From Arctopsyche grandis (taxonomy: Eukaryota > Arthropoda > Insecta > Trichoptera > Hydropsychidae), in NCBI RefSeq assembly GCF_051622035.1, contig NC_135364.1, forward strand, positions 14,935,501-14,999,500: a DNA stretch of 64,000 nt. The letters run 5' to 3'. A program made the translations under genes and the position numbers. Each line of letters opens with the position of its first letter. The stretch's first letter is position 1. Below the pieces are notes generated by a model. The model was given only the letters and a program-made list of their open reading frames with translations, was not told the DNA's origin and ran no database searches. Shown here piece after piece: positions 35,782 to 47,475 of this stretch.

Positions 35782-36075
35782 GCAGCGTAGACTAATGGTT
35801 AGCATATATGTATGTAATGCTAAAGTGGTCACGGGTCCAATCCCAACGGTTGCTGCTGGCCAGACCTTGGATATGTGCTCAAGGTCGATCGTTAATTTAT
35901 CTGATTTTCATTGAAACCGTTCCAAAAAACTGGCATCCCTGTCTTATCTCTCTCGCAATATTCGAGCTATTCAGCATTTCGAATTTTCGCTGATTTTAAT
36001 AAATGCTGCAAATTTGTCCACAGATGTATCTGTGGATGTTAAACACTTGTACAATGTTTGACCATAGATGTCGTA
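35782..36075 (+). repeat. tRNA-derived SINE (plus strand)
   Basis: The head has A-box-like TAGACTAATGG (35788-35798) and B-box-like GGGTCCAATCCC (35833-35844). The core follows in diverged form (CAAGGTCGATCG, TTATCTGATTTTCATTGAAA), then the CAGCATTT...CACAGATGTATCTGTGGATG region that parallels 12400-12440 on the opposite strand. The hairpin tail is missing, so it is 3'-truncated or decayed. Confidence 0.65.
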
Positions 36076-36182
36076 TTGAATTTATTTTTTTTTGCTTTGT
36101 AGCAATCTGTTAAGACGAGTGTGCATAAGTGATTGAATACAAATATAAAAATATGTTTATTTATAATAAATTGGGTTGATTT

Positions 36183-37067
36183 GTACTTGTTTTGAACGAG
36201 TGCAAAATCGACTTACACATACATTACAGTGCGCGACGATACATTGCGCATGCCAGCACTTTCATTAGTACGGGTGCACTTGCTACTATGACGTCACGTC
36301 ATGCGTGAAAGAAAACCTGAACATGTACTGCTGTATAGTATGAATAGATCGTTTCGGTTGCTGGTGTTTCGGATACGACACGTACACATTACAAAATATA
36401 TGATTGTGTCCATATAAAATGTACTAAAGGATATTTTTCGTATTGTTGGTTAAGTGCAGTAGCCAGCTTGAACTGTACTGGTATTCCTTCCTCGTTTGCT
36501 CAATACTGAACGTCGTGGTCATTGATGTTGTCTAGAATTTGATGGATGATCCGCCTTCACTCCTTCTGGTTCTATGCCAAGGCAGCGTTAAGCCTCTCCA
36601 GGCCCTACACATTATTCCTGGCAACAGGGCCAAAGTAGAAAATAATTGTGGAGAGTCTACTTGTAGAGAATCTCTTTGAAACTGACTAGCATGTAATTCT
36701 CCATACAATGCAATGGGGAACAACAGAGATCGCACCAGGCGGATTTTCGTTCTTCTCATAATAGAGCGGTTCCTCCATATTTTTATCACTGACCACCGCC
36801 GTTTTCGCCATTCCTACTCTTCTGCGGATTTTCGATTGGCATCCTCCTTCCCTTGAGATCAAGGCACCTAGGTAGATAAAGTCGTCGACTTTCTCATAGT
36901 ATTTTAAAGCGTTAGACTTTATGGAGTCTCAAATCTGTCAACGAATGAGATTTTAGTTTTATTTTTGTTTATCTCTAGACATTGTACATATGTAGGTCTC
37001 TATCTCTATTATACGAAGTAGTTCAGCCATTTCATCAAGAAAATTGGTAACGGTATAAACGAACCTT
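36183..37067. mobile_element. MITE copy A, interrupted by an RTE-like LINE fragment
   Basis: 36183-36470 aligns with 63222-63612 of the intact copy (shared CACTATGACGTCA-type block, TACTGCTGTA, GAATAGATC, GTCCATATA). The match stops at AGCCAGCTTG (36470) and resumes at TATAAACGAACCTTT (37053-37067), so about 583 bp was inserted into this copy. Its left terminus is missing, and a segment of about 60-70 bp present in the other copy is absent here. Confidence 0.6.
36532..36915 (-). pseudogene. RTE-like LINE reverse transcriptase C-terminal fragment
   Basis: On the minus strand one frame reads YYEKVDDFIYLGALISREGG, then SKIRRRVGMAKTAVV. A second frame then continues KIWRNRSIMRRTKIRLVRSL, then LFPIALYG. 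These are adjacent blocks of RTE-type (craniofacial-protein-like) reverse transcriptase C termini, so one frameshift lies near 36785. The catalytic RT core is absent. The fragment is inside the interruption of MITE copy A, so it inserted later than that MITE. Confidence 0.7.
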
Positions 37068-38461
37068 TAGATGTGATGTCATAAAAGTCAATGAACATAA
37101 TACTACCAAAGAATCGACTAATCTCTTTAATACTGGATTGTTGAAACTGATATATGTAAACGCAGCTTGACTTTGTTATAATACTACATCAACAATGTTA
37201 GTCATTAAATTTTGAAAGAATGAGCTTTCTATATATACTGATTTAGAATATTCTCACTTTATAATAAATTATGTAATAGGTACATATATATGTATGTATA
37301 TGTAAATAAAAAATGCACTTTTGATTTGCAAAAAAAAAATCCAGATTTTTTTCTGGAAGTTCTGACTTCGTGAGGTCGGCTCAAATTGATTTCGTTGAAA
37401 TTTTTTCCTTTTTTTTCTTAGAATAACTGGGTTTCGGCGGTCCCTGGGTTTGATTATAGGGCGGCGAACCTTTTCCCTGCTCGTTTGGATCGGAACAAGC
37501 TTGTAACGCCCGCAGACATCTCACTTTACACCTTATGTCCCATGCGAAATTACCCAATTCCCCATGTGCAGTTTCCACATTATACATCCCCCCTCACAAC
37601 CGCATAATTTGGAATCTTTAAACCCATCGCGGTTTCACTTTTTCATTGCGTACATACTATATACATACAATGTACCGTGCCTCGTTACGATGGATGATTT
37701 ATATTCGTAGATCGTGCATCGCACATTTCGATTTTTAACCTCCACCCCACCCCGTTGATTTATGTGGAAACCGCCCTGGTTTGTCAAATTGTTTGATCAG
37801 AACAACGATTCGGGGTCGTCGGCTATCCCACGCCCCTTGGAAAGCGATCAGTTATTTCCATTGTATACGCGCACGTTGATAATTATCGGTTTCTCAGTGT
37901 CTCACGTGGCCAGTGTTGTATGACAAATTTGTCCCTACGTAAATCAAGATTTCGAGAGCCCATTGTTATATGTTGGAATCTACTTCGCGTGTCATGGGTT
38001 GGTAACCTTTTCGATTTTTAGACTCGTCTGGTTTGCGCATGTTGTAACTTGCTATCTAGTGTAAAGCTTTTCCTGGCGTATTGGAAGTGTTGCTCTTTGA
38101 AGAGGGTCCAAAAGATTTATAATACAGTGACGTGTCGATGGGTTAAGTGGCGAGTTGATCGCCTCGGGCGCTTCTAGGAAAGGGGCGTGAATTTTTATAT
38201 GAATTTAAATCAGTGGTATTTTATTTTTATTGAACTTTTCGGAGCGTTCGAGGAATGCTTGCAATGAACGTGTTCGTATATTAATTATATTGAATTCCCG
38301 TTTTGCATACTACAACAAAATAATATGTAAAAATACGTATTCCGGTTAGTTAAAACATTTTTCGACGAAATACTTCAGTTCAAAGCACTATAAAAATCGT
38401 TTCAAATATACAACTCTCCGATTACCGACTCGCAATTAAATATAAACTATTCTATATTTAC
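37068..38461. other. Intergenic with a less AT-rich island
   Basis: No gene is supported. 37370-37620 and 37730-37900 are clearly less AT-rich (for example GGCGGTCCCTGGGTTTG and CGACCCCGA-like segments). The minus-strand frame at 37381-37587 resembles no protein. Conserved non-coding DNA is possible. Confidence 0.45.
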
Positions 38462-38510
38462 AGTTATATGATATCATACAAAGCCAACGACTGTATGATA
38501 TCATATAACT
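38462..38510. repeat. Perfect 19-bp inverted repeat, 11-base loop
   Basis: AGTTATATGATATCATACA (38462-38480) is exactly repeated in reverse complement at 38492-38510, with loop AAGCCAACGAC. Each arm also contains the palindrome ATGATATCAT. It could fold as a hairpin in RNA or extrude as a cruciform. A tiny MITE or a palindromic binding site are alternatives. Confidence 0.9.
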
Positions 38511-40215
38511 TTTGTATTATGCTAAAATTGTCAAAAAAATTATCATGCACATATGTACGTAATAATTAAAAAATATATTGTTTCGAGATAAAATCTTATT
38601 TTACGTTTGTAATTTTTTTTTTTTTTTTGACATGTTGACAGTTATTTCCATAAAGCTGAAAATCACACTTGTGAATTTTTATCTTTCAACATGTTGAAAA
38701 TGGCCTTTATGTATGTTGTTAATACAGTTAAAACGAGTTTAACAATGTTTTATATTTATAGGAAGCTTCACTTGATATGTTAAAACTTTAATGTTGACAT
38801 TTATTGCCTGTAAGTAAAAGGGCCATGTTTACATTTGCCATTCAATATGATGATAGAGTTTTTAATCACTTGAAACATAAAAGTAAAAATATGCTCTATT
38901 GTGTGTAGGTACACAGTATATTGTTAAATTTTGCAAAATTAATTCCTATAATATCTATAATATTTATTAAAAGTTGTTAGATTGTGTATATTTTAGTCAG
39001 TGAAGTGTTCACTCCGGTTCGCTCATAAACATACTAGTTTGTTCATACACAATCTATTGGTTTTATTTTAAGTGCTAATTGTCGAAATCTATTTTTTTTT
39101 TGCAATTTGTTTTTTTTTGTGTACACTAAAATTGGCCAGATTGGTTCGTGTTTCAATAAACTAATATGTTCATGAACAAACGAAATTTACACATGGACTG
39201 TAATATATATACTTTTAGAAGCTCTGGCATAATTAGCACTTATGTTACTTTTGGGTGTGATGTAACGTCCCCTGAGGACTATTATAACGACAGGTAGATA
39301 GTTCGACGCGTAAACGATTCTTGGAACTGGCACATTTTTGGAAATCGATTTACAAACTTTCACCCATATGTGTGTAATGTAAAAAAATCTCGCATCTCAT
39401 AATATATTAAATTGAATACATCAAATTTATACATGTTTCACGTGGAATAAAATACTAGTGCTAACGCCGTGCGTGCGAGTCGTGTACCTATTTCAATTTT
39501 ATTAGCTGCGAAAGCGCGCGAGCTTATGTCGTTTCTTATGATGAATGTGCGCTTCGTTGAAAAGGTTTTCCACCCCTGTCCGATATGATGAATGCCCGTT
39601 GGTCATACGAACATCCCAGACATTGTCGTGACGTGAAGTTATTCAACGTTATTTAATGTTTAGTGCGTTAAAGCACGTACGTGACCGGCAACCGTGACTT
39701 TACCACCCCAAAATGCAACAATGACTTCTGAAAGTATGAATTATCAAATTGTTATTTTTTTACTTATATGTATGTAACTACATGTATGTATGTATGTACG
39801 TTAGATTAGGCGGTTAAGTGTTTTCTCATAAGCTGAAAGGTGTACAGTTCAGATCCAAGCAGAAAATGCTACATTTGGTATTTTTGGATTTTTTTTATGA
39901 ATGCTAGATGTTATATAATATGATCATTAGAATTTGTTCAATTATTTGATTTTATTGTTGAGACGATTTCATAGAAATTTTCCTCAACAAAGCATAATCA
40001 ATTTTGTTTATTTCCATTGATTTCTATCTTATTAAGAAAGCAACGAAAAATCACTGGATGAATGACCTCTCTCAGTAAACTTTACTCTCAATTGTAAATA
40101 TATTACTCATAATGAAGCCCCGTATAATTCATTTAGGTAATTCAAAATGTATTATATATGTTCTTATATAATACACATGGGTAAATAAATATAACTCAAT
40201 GATTCTATGATCTTA
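38511..40215. other. Intergenic with a repeat block at 39110-39200
   Basis: No gene is seen. 39112-39196 (TTTGTGTACACTAAAATTGG, CCAGATTGGTTCGTG, ATGTTCATGAACAAACG) matches 51171-51247, and the end CATGGACTGTAATAT is the reverse complement of the type of end seen at 50838 (TTACAGTCC). It appears to be one half of a dispersed TIR repeat. Confidence 0.5.
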
Positions 40216-40223
40216 CGAAAACT

Positions 40224-40974
40224 CAGCGGCGGTTTATCATACATTGAAAATAAGCGCGCGCTGGGGGCCCCCGAATCTTGGAGACCCCGAAATGGGTTTT
40301 TGCTACCAAAATTTACAACTTATTTTACGTATTTAAATTGTTTTATTTATTTAATTTGAGAATTTTGTTTTTGTAATTTACCCTATCTGTATTTATATCA
40401 ATTTCGTTAATTTGATCATAATTTCATCTAATAATTTGTTTAATGTAGTTTGTTTGTTGGTTACTACTTAAGTTTATTATTAAGCTTAACATTAAAGATC
40501 GATACAGAAACATAAGATTGAACACATGATTGTGTTCAATCTTATGTGTCAATCTGTTATTCTATTTAAACTTTTACAATTTGATTCTCACTTAATTTTA
40601 AAATTTGTATAATTAAATTTTTAGATATACATATGTACATATATTGAAGCTTAATTCGAGGCTTTCTTTAGTATTAATTTCCTTGTTTTACTTTTATTTT
40701 CTTTATAAATTATAAATTAATATTATGCGAGTATGATTCCACTTTATTTATTTTGTATACATATATGTATATACATATGTATGTACTTAATTTATTACAA
40801 AAACTGTTAATGTTTAAAGTACATATACTAAATAAATATGGTTTTGTAAAATTCTAATAAAATACCATATACTGAAAAGCATAGTAAAAAACGATGATAG
40901 CATTTTTTTACTGAAGTGGAGGCCTCAAATTTCAAATGCGCCCGGGGCCCCCTCATTTACCTGATCCGCCACTG
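40224..40974. mobile_element. hAT non-autonomous element with perfect 8-bp TSD
   Basis: The ends are CAGCGGCGG... (40224) and ...TCCGCCACTG (40974), an inverted repeat CAG(C/T)GGCGG. The 8 bases CGAAAACT flank both sides exactly (40216-40223 and 40975-40982). GC-rich subterminal blocks (GGGGGCCCCCGA on the left, CCCGGGGCCCCCTC on the right) sit about 40 bases from each end. The 751-bp interior is AT-rich, has no transposase frame, and contains a perfect 16-bp inverted repeat. An autonomous hAT elsewhere must have moved it. Confidence 0.85.
40511..40546. repeat. Perfect 16-bp inverted repeat, 4-base loop
   Basis: CATAAGATTGAACACA (40511-40526) and its exact reverse complement (40531-40546) are separated by TGAT, within the hAT element. 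The stem is tight enough to form a strong RNA hairpin or cruciform. It may be a recent snap-back duplication. Confidence 0.9.
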
Positions 40975-40982
40975 CGAAAACT

Positions 40983-43900
40983 GCATAGTTTTACAAAAGT
41001 AATATCAAGCCACGATGCAAAATACAATCGGGTCGTACACGTTTATAATACGTATGTTTCAAATTTGTAATATAGCAATTTTATTTATCGATTTATTAAT
41101 ATTTTAATGTAAATCTAATATTGTACATAGAAAATCCATTTTTTCGCATACATATGTTACCGGTGACTCGACAGAAACATCACCGACAAAATTTGATTTA
41201 TTTCGCCGACACCATTTGATTTATTTTGCCGACCTTCGTCTATATTGTCGAAAAAATCCATTAAATACATGATACGGGAAAATATTGTAGATATATATTT
41301 TTTCACAAAAGAATTCTCGTTTAACCTTTACGCGTCACGTCACGATGACCCAACGATAATCACGGACACACACGACTAAAATTCTTCCGATAGCCAAACT
41401 CAATTTTATGATAACATTGCGTATCGTTTTATAGACACTTTGTAACCGAAGAGGTGATAATATTATACGACTATTATCGCACGTATCAAAAATGTACACA
41501 CGTCCGACTTTGAAAGGCGCGCGCGCAACTTTCGCTCGAATGTTATTCGTGCCCGGTTTTAATTATTTTTAACCCTTTTAAGGTTTATATTTTTAATGTC
41601 AATGATTTTTAACGACTGTGATTTACATCTTCGACCTTTCCGGTAGTGATAAGAGTGGGCTACGTGAAGCAAGTGCTGTCGGAAAATGCCGGATTCGCCG
41701 AACTTTGCCATTGCCGCGTCCCTGACATTTGAATTAAAAATAAAAGAATTTGTGCGTTTGAGTTTTTTTTTAATAAATTCAAAAGGCTTCTTTGGAGTTG
41801 ATTCTACAAAAAAATATATAAATTGTTGTATTTTGAAAAAATTAGTCGAACAACTTGAACACTTGTTTGCGATCGCGTGGGAATTGCTACTAGTGTTGAG
41901 TGTAATGTGCATCGATGTTTACACACTTTACGTATCATTAATTTTGTTGATATCTCGTTTGGTTTATCTTGTATCTGCAGTGTTCATTTTTCAACCCGTT
42001 ATTTTCCTCGTAAATTTTGACGGTCGTCAACATCATCAGATTGCGGATATTGTGACATTATCGGCGAGCGCACGGTAAAATCGATAAGTCGCAAGCAACG
42101 TTGATTGATTGCTGTAATTTTAACAAGACGGCTTGCTTTCACCAAACCATCTATAAATAAAGATAGGAAATATAGCTTAGATAATTTTTGTTGAGATTCT
42201 GGTTTAAATTCGTGTATTCTACCACAATTTAATCGTTACCTTTTGATTTCCGTCTGAAAATCACTCTCATAGTCGAGAACAACTCAATTTAGCAATTAAC
42301 CCACCATGAGAATCGTTAGCCTCGATTAAACACTGTCCCGTTCGTTGTTCAGGTTAAATATTGATTTAACTACTAAGCAGTTTTGCAGTAGCGGACCCAT
42401 GCAAAAGTTTACCGTTCAAAAAAAGAGGAAAAAGTTAAGTTGTGCGGTTCCAATCGATTTTTCCGATGTCTATTCTGAAAAAATTGTACCGATTAATGCG
42501 GTTCTTCCGCTTGTAAAATTTCTATATACATTTTCCCCCAAACTATGTTAAATTTTATACACTTCATATTCGTTATTTTGATTTGAATCTCTAAAACAAT
42601 ATAGAAATTGATCTTGCACATAAATATTTGAATAAAATTCAAATAGACACGCATGTAAAATTTCACTTACGAACTATGAATAATTTCATACGTGTATAAT
42701 AGTAATTTTATTGATCGTACTCGTTCACTATAATTATAGAAATTCCTGGACAAATTACGACGCATTTTTTTGGGTGTGGCGACATTCTCGTAATTTTTGT
42801 AACCTTTCGAGCGCGTGAAACCCTTCAGGGAACAAAATAATATCGATCAAATAGGCTTAGAGCAATTTGCTTTCACATGCATATTAATGAATGATCGTAG
42901 AAAATTGTAACGCCCACCTAAACACCGTACATAGGCGATAAAAAAATGTAAAACGTACATATTTACGTTAAACTGTGTATTTATGTAAATGTCTTTAAAT
43001 ATTTTGTTTATAGAATTTAGGTCAAATTCAGGAAACGCAACGAGCCGCGTTCGCGAATTAAGGATGTGGAATTGTAAATATTAATTTTAATTGCTTTCGA
43101 TTAATATCGCAATTATGTATTTCATTTTAACCCTGTCTAAATCGCTTCTAACGGATTATAATTATTTAACTAACTGGTCACGAAAAGATTCCGTGTTACG
43201 TCAAACGTGAATGATACGACTCCATTTTTTATTGACGGTAATCTCTTTGGGAAAGAGGCAATCTCGTCCGTTCATTTTTTGTTATTTTATTATTATTTTC
43301 GATCACAAAAGCGATGGACTTTTTCGAGGGATCTTCATCGTTGTTGATCTCTTATAAATCATGAAATGAGCGTATTTCAACCTGCGAGACGCGCTTTATC
43401 AAATGGAATCACTCACTACAATAGCTCGGAATCTGTTATGGTTCAGTGATTTTGAACCTTTTTTGGACATTGGATCTTTAAAATACATATTTTTTAGATA
43501 TATCGATGTAGACATTCCTTCCTTGCTTTACGTTAGAAATATTCACATCAGCTCAATATCATATTTAATTTCAAAAAACCGTATAAATTACTATTATACT
43601 AAAAATTATTATATTTACATATAATATATTTCGATCGAAAATGAAAGTTTTTCATAAGCAGACAATCTTAACTATATATATTTTTTAACGTTTATTTTTT
43701 GGCTTTATTTCGCATGTACAAAAAATACAGAAGCTCAAACGAGCTCTCGTTTATAAAATGGCGTCTTCTCTTAGTCTTTTGTGCTAACACACTGTGTGCT
43801 AAGCCCATTATACCACTATTTTTTTATCACGATCATTCGTTAAGCATACGGGTTTTTCTCTATACCTGTATCGTATTGTATTTTTTAGTCTAAACTTGTA

Positions 43901-46900
43901 CGAAAAATACAAAGTCTCGATGATTCTCCATTTATACATACAGTATAAGAATAGCGTCTGATATTTTATATGTTCGATATAACTCCGGGGGGTTTAATAC
44001 AATTACAGCAGTAGAACCAAAACTCAATTATTTCCCTTACAAGTCAAATCGATGATTTGCGTAATACGTACGGGTCCGAACCCTTCTCATTCCCTTCACT
44101 AACCGTTGAGTTAAAATAAACTACTACGGTAATAAACTACCTTTGACTAGGATCAGCTTCTGGTCTTGTTTTACTGTCTTCGCATTCTATAGAGGTTTCG
44201 TAGTTTTATTTTATCGCCTTTTTCCGTTTTAATCTTCGGCCGTTTAATTAAGAGCGTGTTCTGGGTGCTTTATCGCCGTGTGGCCATCGTTTTCAACACC
44301 GCAAAAACGATAAGGAACAACGCGAATTTATATTTATATGGCGAATAGTGCAATGTCCTCGTTTTGTATTGAGTACACGAAGGTCCTCGCTCACATTATT
44401 CAAATTTAGACATAGGTGAATAACCAGTCGCTTCCTCTGTTATTTTCACACGATATTGTCGTACGAATCATAATTGAATGAATGCTCTGTAATCCTATTT
44501 TTCTCAATTTTTCGATGTCAGTGCGAATTCAAACCCACCCACGGATGTGTAATTATTTCAAAACTATGTATGTAATGTGTGTGGGTTCCAAAAAAGTGAT
44601 GAGAACTTAATCCCATATTTTCGGATTTGATTGTGGCCTTGGTGTAGGTAATCAGCTGTACCATTTTTTTTTTAGAAAATCTTTCGTAATTATGTGCTGT
44701 GTAGTCTTTTGACTCCTCGTTTTCTTTTCTTTGAGTAGAAAAAATGTCGAGCTCGTTTTGTTAGCCACAAGTGAAATTAATGCGTTTGTAATCACCGAAC
44801 CGCTCTTTGAAAGTCTATTCATTAATTCGATAAAAAGGACCCCATTACTTTGAAGGACTAATGGGGGACATTTACAAAATGCCGACCCAGTTATTAAAGG
44901 GTCGCCGTAATCGAATTTTTCGTAATTAAAATACCCAATGTCCCGATTCTAATTTGACAACGAAGATATTAACGACGGCGCCTAACGTTAACGAATTTAA
45001 TTTGCCATTAAGATGAATTATATTCACACAAATTACTGTTGTCAGTTGTTGATTGCGTTTTCGAAAACTCGATCAATATTTTTAATTGGTTATTAATCAC
45101 CCCACTATTGTTTAAATTTGGCTCAAAGCAGCATATCTACTTACATACACATGTACGCAGCATGAGTAGGTGTAGTATGACATTTTATATTATAGATATT
45201 TTTATGATTTGCCGATCATATATCACCACCCGTTGGATCTCATCAACGTTTTATTTCTTTTAAAAAACATTAATTATTGTCTTATTTGGAATTTGTTACA
45301 ATGTTTTAGATGCCAAAGTTTGGAGAGAAGCGCGGGCGTTCGTGACAGTGAAAAAATCGACCTTTAAAAAGCGACCAATTTATTATAATTGTTTTATAAT
45401 CAATCGAGCATGAATATCTCTTTGATGTTCTAGCGTGTTTTATGACAAATATCATTTACTATTTGTTATAAATGATATGTAATTGGGACGATTTACGATT
45501 GCGCCCAAACGCGCATGACTAAGACTATACCGTCCGAAATCAAAACCAATTGACAAATCCCATCATCATATGTATAACATCATTTTTAATCTTATCGGCG
45601 CTATAGATCGTTATTGTAATGGAGATTTTTTCTAAATGATTTGTATTATCAGTTCACCGTGGCACATATTTGTGCATTCAAGGTTTCGATTGCAACAGTG
45701 AATAGTGAACATAGTATAGCAGACATTTACGCTTGTTATAAATTATTTACATTTATATATAATATCATTCCACGTTGTGTTATTGCACAATTTTGCATTC
45801 GTTTTAAAATTTCGACACGCTTGTATTTTTTGATTCGCCAACATTGATCAAAAATTTATCTGTTGGAAAAAAATCGTGTACCCTGCTGACTAAAAACAAT
45901 GTCATTCAACTTGTCTAACCGAATCCATTGTATTTGAAAACAAATGACTCACTACTTGTTGTTTGCGAATTTAATTTATTTTTTGGACTAAATAGTAAGA
46001 ATAAACCCTCTGCCCTCGGAATGACCACAATCTTTCGCTGCACATTCTTCCGTGTGGTCAACAATAATATGACCACAAAATTGACCGACACGTGACTCAA
46101 ACATGGCGTCTGTCTCGTCTTATTCAGCAAATTTCCACTACAATGTATGGACGTGCAACTAGATAAGTACACCAAGATTATTAACCGCGAAATATATATA
46201 AACGTTGTGAAATTCGCTCACGATCCGTTCGATTGTATTTAAATTACGATGGGAAAAAAATGGATAAAAAATTATATAGGATAAATCGTCGCGCGTAATT
46301 AGACAGCATGAGATGCACTATTGCACCTTGCGTTCGTTGCATCAATCATGCAATTTTATTGCATTTTTTCGTCTATATTTATAAACATTGTTTGCGTGTC
46401 GTCGTCATATTGCTCTACTGACACTTTTCGAACGATCAAACGGAACGAATGTGTCCAACCCGCGACTTTCTTCGTGCTCAATTTCAATGCAGCAATTTGG
46501 AATTTATAGTAAACGGAAATCGATTATTACGATTTAATAATGTAATGGCGGTTATTTGAAACCAATATCAATTACTCCATTTAATTAACAGCATACATAT
46601 CTATATGTGGGAAATTTTAAATATATATATATATCATTAATTTATGCTTTTTAATGTATAAAATCTTGGATATGGTAAAAATTATTCTCTTGTTTATTTA
46701 TTTTTTTTCACTATCATGGGTACATACAAAATAAAAACATATGCATATAAAAGTGATAAAATAAACAATATTTTAAATTCCAACGGAGTATGTATGCATG
46801 ATTATATTTTTTGTTTTTACAAAAAATTGGAAATATAAATAGATTAAACACAGCCTCTGCACTTCGGCCCTAAAAGTACTAATTATATTAGAGACCAAAT

Positions 46901-47089
46901 CAGGACCTTCATCAGTACAATTCAGCAAATCTGGGCAATTGTATTATTAAATGAAGTAGGTATTATTATAAAAATTTGGTAAATAAAAAGTTGTGTAGTT
47001 GGATTCCAGATATATATACATAATTAGTTTTCAAGTGACTTATGTAAAATAAACCAATATGTGTATATTTATTTATTATTATATACCAT
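40983..47089. other. Intergenic, no supported gene
   Basis: The largest frames (41686-42078 plus, 130 codons; 41559-41912 minus, 117 codons) overlap on opposite strands, so at most one could be real. The plus frame has a hydrophobic C-terminal half, but neither has a recognisable domain, promoter or splice context. 44830-45000 is an unusually high-complexity stretch (GACCCCATTACTTTGAAGGA, GCCGACCCAGTTATTAAAGG, GTAATTAAAATACCC) with homeodomain-type TAATTA cores, a candidate conserved regulatory element. Confidence 0.45.
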
Positions 47090-47475
47090 GAAGGTATAAC
47101 AGGTCATCCCATTGTGCTTTCCTGACCAATTACAAACATCGATAAACAATTTTATTTATCTTTATATAATTTTATTTATCTCTCCGAGAAATACATAAAT
47201 TTGGGTAGCATATTTACATAATAATCAACAAATTCAAGATGCTATAAACTCAAATTTGCGAGATACAGGATAGGTTGCCAATTTGGTGGAACCGTTTCAA
47301 CAATGAAATCAGATAAATTGGAAAACTCTGATAGGAAACGACTGACCTGGAGTCACATTAATTCATACATACATATGTATGTATGTGTATCGAAGGTCTG
47401 GCCAGCAACACTGGGCCAGAGAATGAACCCATGAAAGCATTACACGCTAATTACTGAGCTATATTGCTGGTTATA
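47090..47475 (-). repeat. tRNA-derived SINE, tail subtype A (decayed)
   Basis: Minus-strand copy. Degenerate tail hairpin (ATGAAGGTATAACAGGTCA, TGCTTTCCTGACC) at about 47090-47130, core at 47275-47355 (CAATTTGGTGGAACCG, CAATGAAATCAGATAAATTG, CTCTGATAGGAAACGACTG), then a TACATA-type expansion at 47363-47390 inside the core/head junction, and the head at 47395-47470. Confidence 0.65.

Noticed and set aside
41559..42078. Opposed 130- and 117-codon frames
   Set aside because: Open frames on both strands over the same bases with no recognisable product; the hydrophobic tail of the plus frame is expected from T-rich DNA.
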